This document shows positions 12,323 to 23,197 of a stretch of 64,000 nt of DNA, in pieces. Made by a program: the position numbers and the translations under genes. The notes beneath the pieces were generated by a model that saw only the letters and a list, made by a program, of their open reading frames with translations, was not told the origin of the DNA and searched no databases. Source of the DNA: Pseudenterobacter timonensis (lineage in GTDB: Bacteria > Pseudomonadota > Gammaproteobacteria > Enterobacterales > Enterobacteriaceae); NCBI RefSeq assembly GCF_900021175.1, contig NZ_FCOP01000011.1, forward strand, positions 496,001 through 560,000, read 5' to 3'. How positions within the stretch are numbered: the stretch's first letter is position 1; each line of letters starts with the position of its first letter.

Positions 12323-12896
12323 CCCTTCTGTGGCAAAACGGCAACGATAAGAGGTTCGGGGCGGCTTGTCGCTTTAGCTAATTGTGCTGGTTTTCTGCCT
12401 GAAAAGCATTTTAATTGTCTTATATCGGATCGTGTATTCACTTATAGAATATGATAAATATAATTTGTTTCATTTAAACGCAATTTGTAGCGAAGCGAGG
12501 TGCCAGGACGTATCGATAATTAATTCATAGAGTTATAATTCTTATGAATGTAATCAGAATAAGAAAAATCGCGGGGATGATAAGAAATTGTTAATTATTC
12601 CCGGGGTTTTGTATTTAATATTTTAGTTTTACTTAAATTCCTTTTTACTATGCATAGAGTTGTCTATTCGTCAAATTTATGGTTTCATTGAAACTATAAT
12701 GTTTTGCATATCATTTATCGCTCCGGAAAGCCATGTCGGACGTAGCTGAGTTTGCGTTTTGTACTCTATGAATCTTTATATTTTCTGAATTTTAAATATT
12801 TTCCTTTTGCTGCTTTTATATGCGTGGTAAATGATATTTTTAGAAGTTATTACTGCGTTGTGGCAAAGGGAGTTTAGCGTGGCAGTGGAGTCAGGA
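12323..12896. promoter_or_regulatory. AT-rich leuL-leuO divergent regulatory region
   Basis: About 570 bases with no supportable gene. Bases 12400-12830 are strikingly A+T-rich compared with the flanking genes. In E. coli and Salmonella the equivalent region carries H-NS nucleation and spreading sites and LeuO autoregulatory sites, and drives the promoter relay leu-leuO-ilvIH. I can see the composition and position but cannot assign individual binding sites. Confidence 0.6.
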
Positions 12897-13841
12897 ATGC
12901 TGGAAAAGAATATTGAAGATCCTCATGTAAACGAGGGGGTAAAACCTCAGCTGCGTACGGTCGATCTTAATTTATTGACTGTCTTTGACGCGGTTATGCA
13001 GGAGCAGAATATTACCCGTGCGGCGCAGGCGCTCGGTATGTCTCAGCCGGCGGTGAGTAATGCCGTGGCGCGTCTTAAAGTCATGTTTAATGACGAGTTA
13101 TTTGTGCGTTACGGTCGGGGTATTCAGCCAACGGCCCGCGCTTATCAGCTGTTTGGCGCCGTCAGGCAGGCGCTGCAGCTGGTGCAAAATGAGCTACCCG
13201 GCTCCGGTTTTGAACCGCTGAGCAGCGAGCGCGTGTTTCATCTCTGCGTCTGCAGCCCGCTCGATAATTATTTAACGTCCGTTATCTATAATAAAGTCGA
13301 AGAGATCGCGCCTAATATCCATCTCGTATTTAAATCATCCCTTAATCAGAATACCGAGCATCAGTTACGTTATCAGGAGACGGAATTTGTCATCGGTTAT
13401 GAGGAATTTCGTCGTCCTGAATTTTCATGTGTGCCGCTGTTTAATGATGAAATGGTCTTAGTTGCCAGTAAAAAACATCCTCGCATGAATGGCTTATTCC
13501 GGGAAAACGATGTCTATAACGAGCAGCACGCGGTAGTGGCGCTTGACCGTTACGCCTCATTTAGCCAGCCGTGGTATGAGACGCCGGATAAGCAGGCAAG
13601 CATCGCCTATCAGGGCATGGCGATGGTCAGCGTGTTGAATGTTGTCTCGCAGACGCAGCTGGTTGCCATTGCGCCGCGCTGGCTGGCGGAAGAGTTCTCC
13701 TCCCAGCTTGAGCTGCAAATTTTACCGCTGCCGCTGAAGTTAAATAGCCGCACCTGCTATCTCTCCTGGCATGAGGCCGCTGGCCGGGATAAAGGGCACC
13801 AGTGGATGGAAGAGCTGTTAATTAACGTCTGCCGCCGCTAA
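12897..13841 (+). CDS. leuO: LysR-type global regulator LeuO
   Basis: DNA-binding antagonist of H-NS silencing that regulates many stress, surface and cryptic genes. The ATG at 12897, after GTGGAGTCAGGA, gives 314 residues, the length in E. coli and Salmonella; the upstream frame to 12831 lies in the AT-rich leader. The helix-turn-helix is at 39-60 ([20 protein letters not shown]), followed by the LysR effector domain with [13 protein letters not shown] and [19 protein letters not shown]. The first 17 residues differ from E. coli, as expected for this variable tail. Silenced by H-NS in exponential growth in known relatives. Confidence 0.96.
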   Translation: MLEKNIEDPHVNEGVKPQLRTVDLNLLTVFDAVMQEQNITRAAQALGMSQPAVSNAVARLKVMFNDELFVRYGRGIQPTARAYQLFGAVRQALQLVQNELPGSGFEPLSSERVFHLCVCSPLDNYLTSVIYNKVEEIAPNIHLVFKSSLNQNTEHQLRYQETEFVIGYEEFRRPEFSCVPLFNDEMVLVASKKHPRMNGLFRENDVYNEQHAVVALDRYASFSQPWYETPDKQASIAYQGMAMVSVLNVVSQTQLVAIAPRWLAEEFSSQLELQILPLPLKLNSRTCYLSWHEAAGRDKGHQWMEELLINVCRR

Positions 13842-13846
13842 TCGGT

Positions 13847-13895
13847 ATCAGGATAAACAGTAGCGTCGCATTCTGTTTATCCTGATATTTCTTCT
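13847..13895 (+). terminator. Terminator after leuO
   Basis: A perfect 14-bp inverted repeat, ATCAGGATAAACAG (13847-13860) and CTGTTTATCCTGAT (13873-13886), with a 12-base loop, starts five bases after the leuO stop and is followed by the T-rich ATTTCTTCTT. Confidence 0.85.
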
Positions 13896-14153
13896 TAACA
13901 TGAAATTATCTCCTGTTTTCTCTTCTTTATTGCCCTCTGTCTCTGATGAAAATAGATAAATTGCTGACTATCATGGCTTTTTAGCGACGATTTTTTATCA
14001 CGGCCGGTAATAACAGACGAATCCCCTTCATCCTTAATCAAAACCTTTGTTTTCTGCTTTTTATGCCCTTATGACGGAGAGGTTTGCCAATTGCCTGACT
14101 TATGACGAGCGGGTAAGGTGAATATCACTTCGCAAAAATCAAAGAGGCAGATC
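13896..14153 (+). promoter_or_regulatory. ilvIH upstream control region
   Basis: About 260 bases without a gene, rich in A and T. In E. coli the matching region holds the ilvIH promoter and multiple Lrp sites, giving leucine-sensitive activation. I see no unambiguous Lrp consensus or promoter hexamers, so the call rests on position. Confidence 0.5.
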
Positions 14154-15878
14154 ATGGAGATGTTGTCTGGCGCCGAAATGGTCGTCCGATCGCTTATCGA
14201 CCAGGGCGTGAAGCACGTATTCGGCTACCCCGGGGGGGCGGTCCTCGATATTTATGATGCGTTACATACCGTGGGCGGGATCGATCATGTGCTGGTACGC
14301 CATGAGCAGGCCGCCGTCCATATGGCTGATGGTCTGGCTCGCGCCACAGGGGAGGTAGGCGTGGTGCTGGTCACCTCCGGTCCGGGAGCGACCAACGCTA
14401 TTACCGGTATCGCGACCGCCTATATGGATTCCATTCCGCTGGTGATCCTCTCCGGCCAGGTCGCAACATCGCTGATTGGCTACGATGCGTTCCAGGAGTG
14501 CGATATGGTCGGCATCTCCCGCCCGGTGGTGAAGCACAGCTTTCTGGTTAAGCAGACGGAAGATATTCCCGGCGTGCTGAAAAAGGCGTTCTGGCTGGCG
14601 GCCAGCGGGCGTCCCGGCCCGGTGGTGGTCGATCTGCCAAAAGATATTCTTAATCCGGCGAATAAGTTGCCCTACGTCTGGCCGGAGTCGGTCAGCATGC
14701 GCTCCTATAATCCGACCACTCAGGGTCATAAAGGGCAAATCAAGCGCGCCCTGCATACGCTGCTCGCCGCCAAAAAACCGGTGGTATATGTAGGCGGCGG
14801 CGCGGTCAACGCCCGCTGCGATACCCAGCTTCGCGAACTGGTGGAAAAATTAAACCTGCCGGTCGCTTCCTCTCTGATGGGGTTAGGCGCTTTCCCGGCC
14901 ACGCACCGTCAGGCGCTGGGCATGCTGGGGATGCATGGCACCTATGAAGCCAATATGACGATGCATAACTCCGACGTGATATTTGCCGTCGGGGTGCGCT
15001 TTGACGATCGCACCACCAATAATCTGGCAAAATATTGCCCTGATGCAACGGTACTGCATATTGATATCGATCCCACCTCGATCTCCAAAACCGTGGCCGC
15101 CGATATTCCTATCGTTGGCGATGCGCGTCTGGTGCTGGAACAGATGCTGGAGCTGCTGGCGCAGGAGGGCGGTGAGCAACCGCTGGACGATATACGCGAC
15201 TGGTGGCAGCAGATAGAGCAGTGGCGCGCGCGCCACTGCCTGAACTACGAGACCGGGAGCGAAAGCATCAAACCGCAGGCGGTAATCGAAACCCTCTGGC
15301 GCCTGACTCACGGCGAGGCCTACGTCGCCTCAGACGTGGGCCAGCATCAGATGTTTGCCGCGCTTTATTATCCTTTCGACAGGCCACGCCGCTGGATCAA
15401 CTCCGGGGGCCTCGGGACGATGGGCTTCGGTTTGCCCGCTGCGCTGGGGGTGAAGCTGGCGCTGCCGGATGAGATGGTCGTCTGCGTGACGGGCGATGGC
15501 AGCATTCAGATGAATATTCAGGAACTCTCCACCGCATTGCAATACAACCTGCCGGTGCTGGTGCTCAACCTGAATAATGGCTATCTCGGCATGGTGAAGC
15601 AGTGGCAGGATATGATCTATTCTGGCCGTCACTCCCAGTCCTATATGACGTCGCTACCCGATTTTGTGCGTCTCGCCGAAGCGTACGGCCATGTCGGCAT
15701 GCGTATCAGCAATCCGGCGGAGCTGGAGGAGAAGCTTGGCGAAGCGCTGGGCCATGTTAAAAACCAGCGGCTCGTTTTCGCCGATATCCTGGTTGACGGC
15801 AGCGAGCATGTCTATCCGATGCATATTCGCGGCGGGGGCATGGACGAAATGTGGTTAAGCAAAACGGAGAGAACCTGA
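14154..15878 (+). CDS. ilvI: Acetolactate synthase III, large subunit IlvI
   Basis: ThDP-dependent enzyme joining two pyruvates to acetolactate (valine/leucine) or pyruvate plus 2-oxobutyrate (isoleucine). The ATG at 14154, after AAAGAGGCAG, gives 574 residues as in E. coli. The catalytic Glu51 lies in [18 protein letters not shown], and the ThDP/metal motif runs from GDG (447-449) to NN (474-475). The residue after NN is glycine (476), where I recall arginine in E. coli IlvI. Its stop overlaps the ilvH start (TGATG), coupling synthesis of the two subunits. Valine-sensitive and Lrp-activated in relatives. Confidence 0.97.
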   Translation: MEMLSGAEMVVRSLIDQGVKHVFGYPGGAVLDIYDALHTVGGIDHVLVRHEQAAVHMADGLARATGEVGVVLVTSGPGATNAITGIATAYMDSIPLVILSGQVATSLIGYDAFQECDMVGISRPVVKHSFLVKQTEDIPGVLKKAFWLAASGRPGPVVVDLPKDILNPANKLPYVWPESVSMRSYNPTTQGHKGQIKRALHTLLAAKKPVVYVGGGAVNARCDTQLRELVEKLNLPVASSLMGLGAFPATHRQALGMLGMHGTYEANMTMHNSDVIFAVGVRFDDRTTNNLAKYCPDATVLHIDIDPTSISKTVAADIPIVGDARLVLEQMLELLAQEGGEQPLDDIRDWWQQIEQWRARHCLNYETGSESIKPQAVIETLWRLTHGEAYVASDVGQHQMFAALYYPFDRPRRWINSGGLGTMGFGLPAALGVKLALPDEMVVCVTGDGSIQMNIQELSTALQYNLPVLVLNLNNGYLGMVKQWQDMIYSGRHSQSYMTSLPDFVRLAEAYGHVGMRISNPAELEEKLGEALGHVKNQRLVFADILVDGSEHVYPMHIRGGGMDEMWLSKTERT

Positions 15879-16369
15879 TGCGCCGGATATTATCTGTATT
15901 ACTGGAAAATGAGTCGGGAGCGCTGTCGCGCGTTATCGGCCTCTTTGCGCAGCGCGGGTATAACATCGAAAGCCTGACCGTTGCCCCTACCGACGATCCG
16001 ACTCTCTCCCGGATGACCATTCAGACCGTTGGCGATGAGAAAGTGCTGGAGCAGATTGAAAAGCAGCTGCACAAGCTTATCGACGTGCTGCGCGTCAGCG
16101 AGCTGGGGCAGGGAGCCTATGTGGAACGCGAAATCATGCTGGTCAAAATTCAGGCCAGCGGATTCGGACGTGAAGAGGTTAAGCGCAACGCTGATATCTT
16201 CCGCGGGCAGATTGTCGACGTTACCCCTTCTATATATACCGTGCAGCTGGCGGGAACCAGCGACAAGCTGGATGCTTTTCTGGCCTCGGTGCGCGACGTT
16301 GCCCGGATCGTTGAGGTGGCGCGCTCCGGCGTCGTCGGACTCTCCCGCGGCGATAAGATTATGAAGTAG
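15878..16369 (+). CDS. ilvH: Acetolactate synthase III, regulatory subunit IlvH
   Basis: Small subunit that activates IlvI and confers valine feedback inhibition. The ATG at 15878, overlapping the ilvI stop by one base, gives 163 residues, the E. coli length. The N-terminal ACT domain (about 4-78) begins [20 protein letters not shown] and includes the valine-binding region near GALSRV. A C-terminal domain follows, ending [10 protein letters not shown]. The frame upstream to 15851 is inside ilvI and not used. Confidence 0.98.
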   Translation: MRRILSVLLENESGALSRVIGLFAQRGYNIESLTVAPTDDPTLSRMTIQTVGDEKVLEQIEKQLHKLIDVLRVSELGQGAYVEREIMLVKIQASGFGREEVKRNADIFRGQIVDVTPSIYTVQLAGTSDKLDAFLASVRDVARIVEVARSGVVGLSRGDKIMK

Positions 16370-16388
16370 CCAAAAAGGCTTCTCTCTC

Positions 16389-16420
16389 CAGTCCCGGCCG
16401 CTCTGGCCGGGCTTTTTTTT
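16389..16420 (+). terminator. Terminator after ilvIH
   Basis: CCCGGCC (16393-16399), a five-base loop and GGCCGGG (16405-16411) are followed by a run of eight T (16413-16420): a strong intrinsic terminator 20 bases after ilvH. Confidence 0.93.
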
Positions 16421-16545
16421 GACAATCGGCAGGTTGCGCAAATAAAAGCGGTTGCCGCGGTGACTATTCTGCGCTTAGATGTTAAAAGATTTAACCATAA
16501 CCCTGACAAGGCCATGGGTTCTCTTTTCTCTTTTAAGGGGCAATT

Positions 16546-17550
16546 GTGAAACTGGATGAAATCGCCCGGCTCGCCGGCGTGTCACGAACCACGGCAAGCT
16601 ATGTGATTAACGGTAAGGCAAAGCAGTATCGCGTCAGCGACAAGACCGTTGAAAAAGTAATGGCGGTGGTGCGTGAGCATAACTACCATCCGAATGCCGT
16701 CGCGGCTGGCCTGCGTGCCGGCCGGACCCGCTCCATTGGTTTGGTGATCCCGGATCTGGAAAATACCAGCTACACCCGTATCGCGAACTATCTTGAGCGG
16801 CAGGCGCGCCAGCGCGGCTACCAGCTGCTGATCGCCTGCTCAGAAGATCAGCCCGATAACGAGATGCGCTGCATTGAACACCTGCTGCAACGTCAGGTCG
16901 ACGCGATCATCGTTTCCACTTCTCTGCCGCCGGAGCATCCCTTCTACCAGCGCTGGGCCAACGATCCTTTCCCGATCGTCGCGCTTGACCGTGCGCTGGA
17001 TCGCGAACATTTCACCAGCGTGGTGGGCGCAGATCAGGACGACGCCGAAATGCTGGCGGCGGAGCTGCGTACCTTTCCGGCGGAAACGGTGCTCTATCTG
17101 GGGGCGCTGCCGGAGCTTTCGGTCAGCTTCCTGCGCGAGCAGGGGTTCCGCGCCGCCTGGAAAGAGGATCCGCGCGAGGTGCATTTCCTCTATGCCAACA
17201 GCTATGAGCGGGAAGCCGCCGCGCAGCTCTTTGAGAAATGGCTGGAAACCCATCCTATGCCGCAGGCGCTGTTTACCACCTCGTTTGCCCTCCTGCAGGG
17301 GGTAATGGACGTCACCCTGCGCCGTGACGGCAAGCTGCCTACCGATCTGGCGATCGCCACCTTTGGGGATAACGAACTGCTCGACTTCCTGCAGTGTCCG
17401 GTGCTGGCTGTCGCCCAGCGTCATCGCGATGTGGCCGAACGCGTGCTGGAGATTGTGCTGGCGAGCCTGGACGAGCCGCGCAAGCCGAAGCCCGGCCTGA
17501 CGCGCATCAAGAGAAACCTCTATCGTCGCGGCGTGCTAAGCCGCCACTGA
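16546..17550 (+). CDS. cra: Catabolite repressor/activator Cra (FruR)
   Basis: LacI-family regulator that balances glycolysis and gluconeogenesis; its DNA binding is released by fructose 1-phosphate or fructose 1,6-bisphosphate. The GTG start at 16546, after AAGGGG, gives 334 residues, the E. coli length. The N-terminal helix-turn-helix is [20 protein letters not shown] (about 3-22) with the hinge following near 58, and the periplasmic-binding-like effector domain fills the rest. The protein appears almost unchanged from E. coli. Cra targets in relatives include aceEF-linked and acnB carbon genes, both represented in this window. Confidence 0.98.
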   Translation: MKLDEIARLAGVSRTTASYVINGKAKQYRVSDKTVEKVMAVVREHNYHPNAVAAGLRAGRTRSIGLVIPDLENTSYTRIANYLERQARQRGYQLLIACSEDQPDNEMRCIEHLLQRQVDAIIVSTSLPPEHPFYQRWANDPFPIVALDRALDREHFTSVVGADQDDAEMLAAELRTFPAETVLYLGALPELSVSFLREQGFRAAWKEDPREVHFLYANSYEREAAAQLFEKWLETHPMPQALFTTSFALLQGVMDVTLRRDGKLPTDLAIATFGDNELLDFLQCPVLAVAQRHRDVAERVLEIVLASLDEPRKPKPGLTRIKRNLYRRGVLSRH

Positions 17551-17560
17551 TTGTTCATCC

Positions 17561-17588
17561 GCGGCGCCGTCAACGCGCCGCTGTTATT
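17561..17588 (+). terminator. Probable terminator after cra
   Basis: GCGGCGC (17561-17567), a 7-base loop and GCGCCGC (17575-17581) are followed by TGTTATT. The stem is strong but the T-tract is interrupted. Confidence 0.7.
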
Positions 17589-18094
17589 AAAAGCGCGATA
17601 AATGCCGAACGTTTAGCGCCCTATTAATAATTGCCTTATTGAAATTAAGATAATTCCTTAAAATCGTTTGCGTCCGCCATTTTTTAATTCATTTCGTTAT
17701 TTAAAATCCTTTTTAAGGCTATTTAAGAGTCAATAACCGCCCGCTTCTTGTATTGTTTTGTTACAAACTCTATTCAGATGCTGAATTGTCTGTCGTTCTG
17801 TGTAGGGGTTGTTGTCGCCCGGTCAGGCGCTGCTGGCTGTGTAGCGGCCCCGCCTGTCATCTGCTGCTGTTATCCCTGTCCGATATGGCTTAAAATGCCG
17901 CCCGCGTCGCAAACTGACACTTTATATTTACCCGCGACGAGCTGAGTGATTTTTAACGCTATTGGACATATTTACTTTTTTTCTTGCAAGTATTCATAAC
18001 GTTAATTTTGCCTCGCCGGTTGTGCAGTTATTGTTCGGGTCGGGTTACGTTCGTAAACAGCTGAATTTCAAATCTCTGTCGCGAAAGTCCTGGC
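17589..18094. other. Gene-free cra-mraZ spacer
   Basis: About 500 bases with no ribosome-binding-site-supported frame. Bases 17600-17760 are A+T-rich; the middle is mixed. Short open frames here (for example 17748-17945) have no recognisable product. The position matches the long cra-mraZ intergenic region of E. coli. Nothing else could be identified. Confidence 0.6.
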
Positions 18095-18124
18095 TTGACA
18101 AGCTTTTCCCTCGCTCCGTAAACT
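18095..18124 (+). promoter_or_regulatory. Pmra, main promoter of the dcw cluster
   Basis: A perfect -35 TTGACA (18095-18100) and a -10 TAAACT (18119-18124) with an 18-base spacer (17 if GTAAAC is used) lie 50 bases before mraZ. In E. coli Pmra drives transcription far into the division and cell-wall cluster. Confidence 0.85.
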
Positions 18125-18132
18125 CCATTCTG

Positions 18133-18156
18133 TGGGAATTTGTGGGTTAAAGTGGC
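18133..18156 (+). promoter_or_regulatory. MraZ operator repeats
   Basis: Three direct repeats TGGG (18133), TGGG (18143) and TGGC (18153) are spaced exactly 10 bases start to start, just after Pmra and before mraZ. E. coli MraZ binds such TGGG repeats with 6-base spacers to repress its own operon. Confidence 0.85.
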
Positions 18157-18175
18157 GAGAAAGGGTGAGGCTGGC

Positions 18176-18634
18176 ATGTTTCGTGGAGCAACCTTAGTCA
18201 ATCTCGACAGTAAAGGACGATTATCGGTGCCAACCCGATACCGCGATGAGCTGATCGAGAGCGCTTCCGGTCAAATGGTCTGCACCATTGACATCAGCCA
18301 CTCCTGCCTGCTGCTTTACCCTTTGCCTGAATGGGAAATCATCGAGCAAAAACTGTCACGACTGTCGAGCATGAACCCGCAGGAACGCCGCGTGCAGCGG
18401 CTGTTATTGGGCCATGCCAGTGAATGTCAGATGGATAGCGCGGGGCGCCTGCTGATTGCGCCCGTGTTACGGCAGCATGCCGGTCTGACGAAAGAAGTGA
18501 TGCTGGTCGGGCAGCTTAACAAGTTTGAGCTGTGGGATGAAACGACCTGGTATCAACAGGTCAGGGAAGATATCGACGCTGAACAGTCTGATTCCGACAC
18601 GCTCTCGGAAAGGCTACAGGATTTGTCACTATAA
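18176..18634 (+). CDS. mraZ: Transcriptional regulator MraZ
   Basis: First gene of the dcw cluster and its repressor. The ATG at 18176 gives 152 residues, as in E. coli, starting [19 protein letters not shown]; the frame upstream to 18140 overlaps the operator and is rejected. Two AbrB/SpoVT-like swapped-hairpin domains (about 5-52 and 81-124) each carry a DSxGRL motif (DSKGRLSVP and DSAGRLLIA) typical of MraZ rings. Excess MraZ is toxic in E. coli and is counteracted by RsmH, encoded next. Confidence 0.97.
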   Translation: MFRGATLVNLDSKGRLSVPTRYRDELIESASGQMVCTIDISHSCLLLYPLPEWEIIEQKLSRLSSMNPQERRVQRLLLGHASECQMDSAGRLLIAPVLRQHAGLTKEVMLVGQLNKFELWDETTWYQQVREDIDAEQSDSDTLSERLQDLSL

Positions 18635-18637
18635 AAG

Positions 18638-19579
18638 ATGATGGAAAATTATAAACATACGACGGTGCTGCTGGATGAGGCCGTAAACGGTCTGAACATT
18701 CGTCCTGACGGCATCTATATTGATGGGACTTTTGGCCGTGGTGGCCATTCGCGCTTGATCCTCTCCCGCTTGGGAGCGGAAGGGCGCCTGCTGGCGATCG
18801 ATCGCGATCCGCAGGCGATCGCCGTGGCAAAGACCATCGACGATCCTCGCTTTTCCATCGTACATGGCCCTTTCTCCGCGCTGGCTGACTATGTGGCCGA
18901 GCGCGATCTCACCGGTAAGATCGACGGCATTTTACTCGATCTTGGTGTCTCCTCTCCCCAGCTTGACGATGCTGAACGCGGCTTCTCCTTTATGCGCGAC
19001 GGTCCGCTGGATATGCGCATGGACCCCACCCGCGGTCAGTCTGCCGCCGAGTGGCTGCAAACCGCAGACGAAGCGGACATCGCCTGGGTCATCAAAACCT
19101 TTGGTGAAGAGCGTTTCGGTAAACGCATCGCCCGCGCCATCGTAGAGCGTAACCGCGTTGAGCCGATGACCCGCACCAAAGAGCTGGCGGAAGTGATCGC
19201 GGCAGCCACGCCGGTGAAGGATAAGCATAAACATCCGGCGACCCGTACCTTCCAGGCGGTGCGCATCTGGGTGAACAGTGAACTGGAGGAGATAGAGCAG
19301 GCGCTAAAAAGCTCGCTCAGCGTGCTGGCCCCGGGCGGGCGGTTATCCATCATCAGCTTCCATTCGCTGGAAGACCGCATTGTGAAGCGTTTTATGCGCG
19401 AGCAAAGCCGCGGCCCGCAGGTTCCTGCCGGGTTGCCGATGACAGAAGAACAGCTCAAAAAACTGGGCGGCCGTCAGCTACGGGCGCTCGGAAAACTCAT
19501 GCCGGGCGAAGAAGAGGTGGCTGAAAATCCACGTGCCCGTAGTTCAGTTCTGCGTATTGCAGAGAGGACGGATGCATGA
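18638..19579 (+). CDS. rsmH: 16S rRNA m4C1402 methyltransferase RsmH (MraW)
   Basis: SAM-dependent enzyme that adds the N4-methyl group to C1402 of 16S rRNA, tuning the ribosomal P site. The 313 residues match E. coli. The SAM-binding loop GTFGRGGHS is at 30-38, followed by AIDRDPQA, and the family segment [20 protein letters not shown] is present. The gene starts three bases after the mraZ stop and overlaps ftsL by four bases. Confidence 0.98.
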   Translation: MMENYKHTTVLLDEAVNGLNIRPDGIYIDGTFGRGGHSRLILSRLGAEGRLLAIDRDPQAIAVAKTIDDPRFSIVHGPFSALADYVAERDLTGKIDGILLDLGVSSPQLDDAERGFSFMRDGPLDMRMDPTRGQSAAEWLQTADEADIAWVIKTFGEERFGKRIARAIVERNRVEPMTRTKELAEVIAAATPVKDKHKHPATRTFQAVRIWVNSELEEIEQALKSSLSVLAPGGRLSIISFHSLEDRIVKRFMREQSRGPQVPAGLPMTEEQLKKLGGRQLRALGKLMPGEEEVAENPRARSSVLRIAERTDA

Positions 19580-19941
19580 TTAGCAGAGTGACGGAGACCC
19601 TCAGCAAAGTTAAAGAGTCGTTAGGAAGTAACGAGCGCCACGCTTTGCCCGCAGTGATCGGCGACGACCTGTTGCGGTTTGGGAAACTGCCGCTCTGCCT
19701 GTTTATTTGCATCATTGTTACGGCGATTTCAGTAGTGACTACCGCGCACCATACCCGTCTGCTCACCGCCCAGCGCGAGCAGCTGGTGCTGGAGCGCGAC
19801 GCGCTGGATATCGAATGGCGTAACCTGATTCTGGAAGAGAACGCCCTCGGCGATCACAGCCGGGTAGAACGCATCGCAACGGAAAAGCTGCAGTTACAGC
19901 ATGTTGATCCTTCGCAGGAAAATATCGTAGTACAAAAATAA
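19576..19941 (+). CDS. ftsL: Cell division protein FtsL
   Basis: Small bitopic inner-membrane protein that joins FtsB and FtsQ in the divisome and helps activate FtsWI. The 121 residues have a cytoplasmic tail (1-37), one membrane helix (about 38-57, [20 protein letters not shown]) and a periplasmic coiled coil (about 60-100, [20 protein letters not shown]). It overlaps rsmH by four bases (ATGA) and lies 15 bases before ftsI. Confidence 0.97.
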   Translation: MISRVTETLSKVKESLGSNERHALPAVIGDDLLRFGKLPLCLFICIIVTAISVVTTAHHTRLLTAQREQLVLERDALDIEWRNLILEENALGDHSRVERIATEKLQLQHVDPSQENIVVQK

Positions 19942-19956
19942 GGGATAACGCGACGC

Positions 19957-21723
19957 ATGAAAGCAGGGGCAAAAACGCTCAAACCGAAACGTCAGGAAGA
20001 ACAGGCCAGCTTTATCAGCTGGCGTTTTGCGTTGCTTTGCGGCTGTATCCTGCTGGCGCTCGGTTTTCTGCTGGGGCGCGTGGCCTGGTTGCAAATTATC
20101 GCCCCGGATATGCTGGTTCGTCAGGGGGATATGCGTTCCCTGCGCGTACAGGAGGTCTCGACTTCGCGCGGCATGATCACTGACCGTTCGGGTCGACCGC
20201 TGGCGGTGAGCGTACCGGTAAAAGCGATCTGGGCCGATCCGAAAGAGCTCCATGACGCAGGCGGTATTACGCTGGATAACCGCTGGAAAGCGCTGGCTGA
20301 CGCCCTGAAGATGCCGCTCGATCAGATGGCGGCGCGCGTTAACGCCAACCCGAAAGGACGCTTTATCTATCTGGCGCGCCAGGTTAACCCGGATATGGCC
20401 GACTACATCAAAAAGCTGAAGCTGCCGGGGATCCATTTGCGGGAAGAGTCTCGCCGTTACTACCCTTCTGGCGAAGTGACCGCTCACCTTATCGGCTTTA
20501 CCAACGTCGACAGCCAGGGGATTGAAGGGGTTGAAAAAAGCTTTGATAAGTGGCTGACCGGCCAGCCGGGCGAGCGCGTGGTGCGTAAAGACCGCTATGG
20601 TCGCGTGATCGAAGATATCTCTTCCACCGACAGCCAGGCGGCGCACAACCTCGCTCTCAGCATCGACGAACGTCTGCAGGCGCTGGTCTACCGCGAGCTT
20701 AATAACGCCGTCGCGTTTAACAAAGCGGAGTCGGGCAGTGCGGTGCTGGTGGATGTTAATACGGGCGAAGTGCTGGCGATGGCCAACAGCCCCTCCTATA
20801 ACCCGAACAACTTTAGCGGCACGGCGAAGGATGCCATGCGTAACCGCGCCATTACCGACGTGTTTGAGCCGGGTTCCACGGTGAAACCGATGGTGGTGAT
20901 GACTGCCCTGCAGCGCGGTATCGTCAATGAAAACACCGTGCTCAACACCATTCCTTACCGAATTAACGGCCACGAAATCAAAGACGTGGCGCGCTACAGC
21001 GAATTGACCCTTACCGGGGTATTACAGAAGTCGAGTAACGTCGGTGTTTCCAAGCTGGCGTTAGCGATGCCGTCCTCAGCGTTAGTAGAAACTTACTCAC
21101 GTTTTGGGCTGGGAAAAGCGACCAATTTGGGGTTGGTCGGAGAACGCAGTGGCTTATATCCTCAAAAACAACGGTGGTCTGACATAGAGAGGGCCACCTT
21201 CTCTTTCGGCTACGGGCTAATGGTAACGCCGTTACAGTTAGCGCGAGTCTATGCAACGATTGGCAGCTATGGCATCTATCGCCCGCTGTCGATCACCAAA
21301 GTTGATCCTCCCGTTCCGGGCGAGCGCATCTTCCCGGAATCCATCGTGCGTACCGTTGTTCACATGATGGAGAGCGTGGCGCTGCCGGGCGGCGGCGGCG
21401 TGAAAGCGGCGATTAAAGGCTATCGCATCGCCATTAAGACCGGTACGGCAAAAAAGGTTGGCCCGGATGGTCGCTATATCAACAAATATATTGCTTATAC
21501 CGCAGGCGTGGCGCCTGCGAGCAATCCGCGTTTTGCGCTGGTGGTCGTCATTAACGATCCGCAGGCGGGTAAATATTACGGTGGCGCCGTCTCCGCGCCG
21601 GTGTTTGGTGCCATCATGGGCGGCGTTCTGCGCACCATGAACATTGAACCCGATGCGCTGGCGACGGGCGATAAAAGTGAATTTGTAATTAATCAAGGCG
21701 AGGGAACAGGTGGCAGATCGTAA
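19957..21723 (+). CDS. ftsI: Septal peptidoglycan transpeptidase FtsI (PBP3)
   Basis: Division-specific class B penicillin-binding protein, partner of FtsW. The 588 residues equal the E. coli length: short cytoplasmic tail, membrane anchor (about 20-40), pedestal domain, then the transpeptidase domain. The nucleophile Ser307 is in STVK (307-310); the SSN (359-361) and KTG motifs (KTGTAKK, about 494) follow. A proteolytic C-terminal tail is also present. The 3' end overlaps murE by 14 bases. In E. coli, the ftsI coding sequence also contains the small RNA sponge FtsO; I have not established it here. Confidence 0.98.
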   Translation: MKAGAKTLKPKRQEEQASFISWRFALLCGCILLALGFLLGRVAWLQIIAPDMLVRQGDMRSLRVQEVSTSRGMITDRSGRPLAVSVPVKAIWADPKELHDAGGITLDNRWKALADALKMPLDQMAARVNANPKGRFIYLARQVNPDMADYIKKLKLPGIHLREESRRYYPSGEVTAHLIGFTNVDSQGIEGVEKSFDKWLTGQPGERVVRKDRYGRVIEDISSTDSQAAHNLALSIDERLQALVYRELNNAVAFNKAESGSAVLVDVNTGEVLAMANSPSYNPNNFSGTAKDAMRNRAITDVFEPGSTVKPMVVMTALQRGIVNENTVLNTIPYRINGHEIKDVARYSELTLTGVLQKSSNVGVSKLALAMPSSALVETYSRFGLGKATNLGLVGERSGLYPQKQRWSDIERATFSFGYGLMVTPLQLARVYATIGSYGIYRPLSITKVDPPVPGERIFPESIVRTVVHMMESVALPGGGGVKAAIKGYRIAIKTGTAKKVGPDGRYINKYIAYTAGVAPASNPRFALVVVINDPQAGKYYGGAVSAPVFGAIMGGVLRTMNIEPDALATGDKSEFVINQGEGTGGRS

Positions 21724-23197
21724 TTTGCGCGACCTACTCGCTCCGTGGGTAACCGGGTTACCTGCGCGAGCACTACGCGAGATGGTACTCGACAGCCGGG
21801 TGGCTGCATCGGGCGATCTCTTCGTAGCAGTTGTCGGTCATCAGGCGGACGGGCGTCGGTATATCCCGCAGGCGATTGCGCAAGGTGTAGCTGCCGTTAT
21901 TGCTGAGGCAAAAGATGAAGCAACCGATGGTGAAATCCGTGAGATGCACGGCGTACCGGTCATCTACCTTAGCCAACTGAACGAGCGACTCTCCGCCCTG
22001 GCGGGACGCTTCTATCACGAGCCTTCTGACCGGCTGCGCCTGATTGGCGTGACCGGCACCAATGGTAAAACCACGACCACGCAGCTGATTGCGCAGTGGA
22101 GCCAGCTGCTGGGCGAGACCAGCGCGGTGATGGGCACCGTGGGCAATGGTCTGCTCGGGAAGGTAAGCCCGACGGAAAATACCACCGGATCTGCGGTGGA
22201 TGTGCAGCACGTGTTGGCCGGCCTTGTCGGGCAAGGCGCGACGCTGGCCGCTATGGAGGTCTCCTCCCACGGCCTGGTGCAGCATCGAGTGGCGGCGCTC
22301 AAATTTGCCGCCTCCGTGTTTACCAATTTAAGCCGCGACCATCTCGACTATCACGGCGATATGGAACACTACGAAGCGGCGAAATGGCAGCTTTATGCCT
22401 GTCATAATTTTGGCCAGGCGATTATCAATGCCGACGACGAGGTAGGCAGCCGCTGGCTGGCCAGCCTGCCGGACGCGGTGGCGGTATCGATGAACAACCA
22501 GATCAACCCTGACTGTCATGGCCGCTGGCTGAAGGCGACAGGGGTGAACTATCACGACAGCGGCGCGACGATCCGCTTTGCTTCCTCATGGGGCGAGGGC
22601 GAAATTGAAAGCCGCCTGATGGGGGCGTTTAACGTCAGCAACCTCCTGCTGGCGCTGGCGACTCTGCTGGCGCTGGGCTATCCGCTGAGCGAACTGCTGA
22701 ACACCGCCGCGCGTTTGCAGCCGGTGTGTGGACGCATGGAAGTCTTTAGCGCGCCGGGCAAACCGACCGTGGTAGTGGATTACGCCCACACCCCGGACGC
22801 GCTGGAAAAAGCGCTGGAAGCGGCGCGTCTGCACTGTACCGGCAAGCTATGGTGTGTCTTTGGCTGCGGCGGCGATCGCGATAAAGGCAAACGTCCGCTC
22901 ATGGGCGCCATTGCCGAGCAGTTTGCCGATATTCCGGTGGTGACCGATGACAATCCGCGTACCGAAGAGCCGCGCGCCATTATTAACGACATTCTCGCCG
23001 GTATGCTGGATGCAGGTCGCGCCCGCGTGGTGGAAGGCCGCGCGGAAGCGGTGACCAGCACCATTATGCAGGCGCATGAAAACGACGTGGTGCTGCTGGC
23101 AGGTAAAGGGCATGAAGATTATCAGATCGTGGGCACACGCCGTCTGGATTACTCCGACCGCGTGACCGCCGCACGTCTGCTGGGAGTGGTGGCATGA
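21710..23197 (+). CDS. murE: UDP-MurNAc-tripeptide synthetase MurE
   Basis: Adds meso-diaminopimelate to UDP-MurNAc-L-Ala-D-Glu in the cytoplasm. The start is GTG at 21710, inside the ftsI 3' end. The 495 residues show the Mur-ligase ATP loop [13 protein letters not shown] (about 113-125) and the diaminopimelate-specificity motif DNPRTEEP (about 414-421; lysine-adding MurE enzymes have a different motif). Consistent with the Gram-negative diaminopimelate-type wall. Overlaps murF by four bases. Confidence 0.98.
   Translation: MADRNLRDLLAPWVTGLPARALREMVLDSRVAASGDLFVAVVGHQADGRRYIPQAIAQGVAAVIAEAKDEATDGEIREMHGVPVIYLSQLNERLSALAGRFYHEPSDRLRLIGVTGTNGKTTTTQLIAQWSQLLGETSAVMGTVGNGLLGKVSPTENTTGSAVDVQHVLAGLVGQGATLAAMEVSSHGLVQHRVAALKFAASVFTNLSRDHLDYHGDMEHYEAAKWQLYACHNFGQAIINADDEVGSRWLASLPDAVAVSMNNQINPDCHGRWLKATGVNYHDSGATIRFASSWGEGEIESRLMGAFNVSNLLLALATLLALGYPLSELLNTAARLQPVCGRMEVFSAPGKPTVVVDYAHTPDALEKALEAARLHCTGKLWCVFGCGGDRDKGKRPLMGAIAEQFADIPVVTDDNPRTEEPRAIINDILAGMLDAGRARVVEGRAEAVTSTIMQAHENDVVLLAGKGHEDYQIVGTRRLDYSDRVTAARLLGVVA

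Noticed and set aside
12831..12896. N-terminally extended LeuO
   Set aside because: The extra 22 residues are encoded by the AT-rich leader and do not resemble LeuO; 12897 gives 314 residues with a ribosome-binding site.
17748..18150. Short frames (65 and 62 codons) between cra and mraZ
   Set aside because: Unlikely composition, no translation signals, and the second overlaps Pmra and the MraZ operator.
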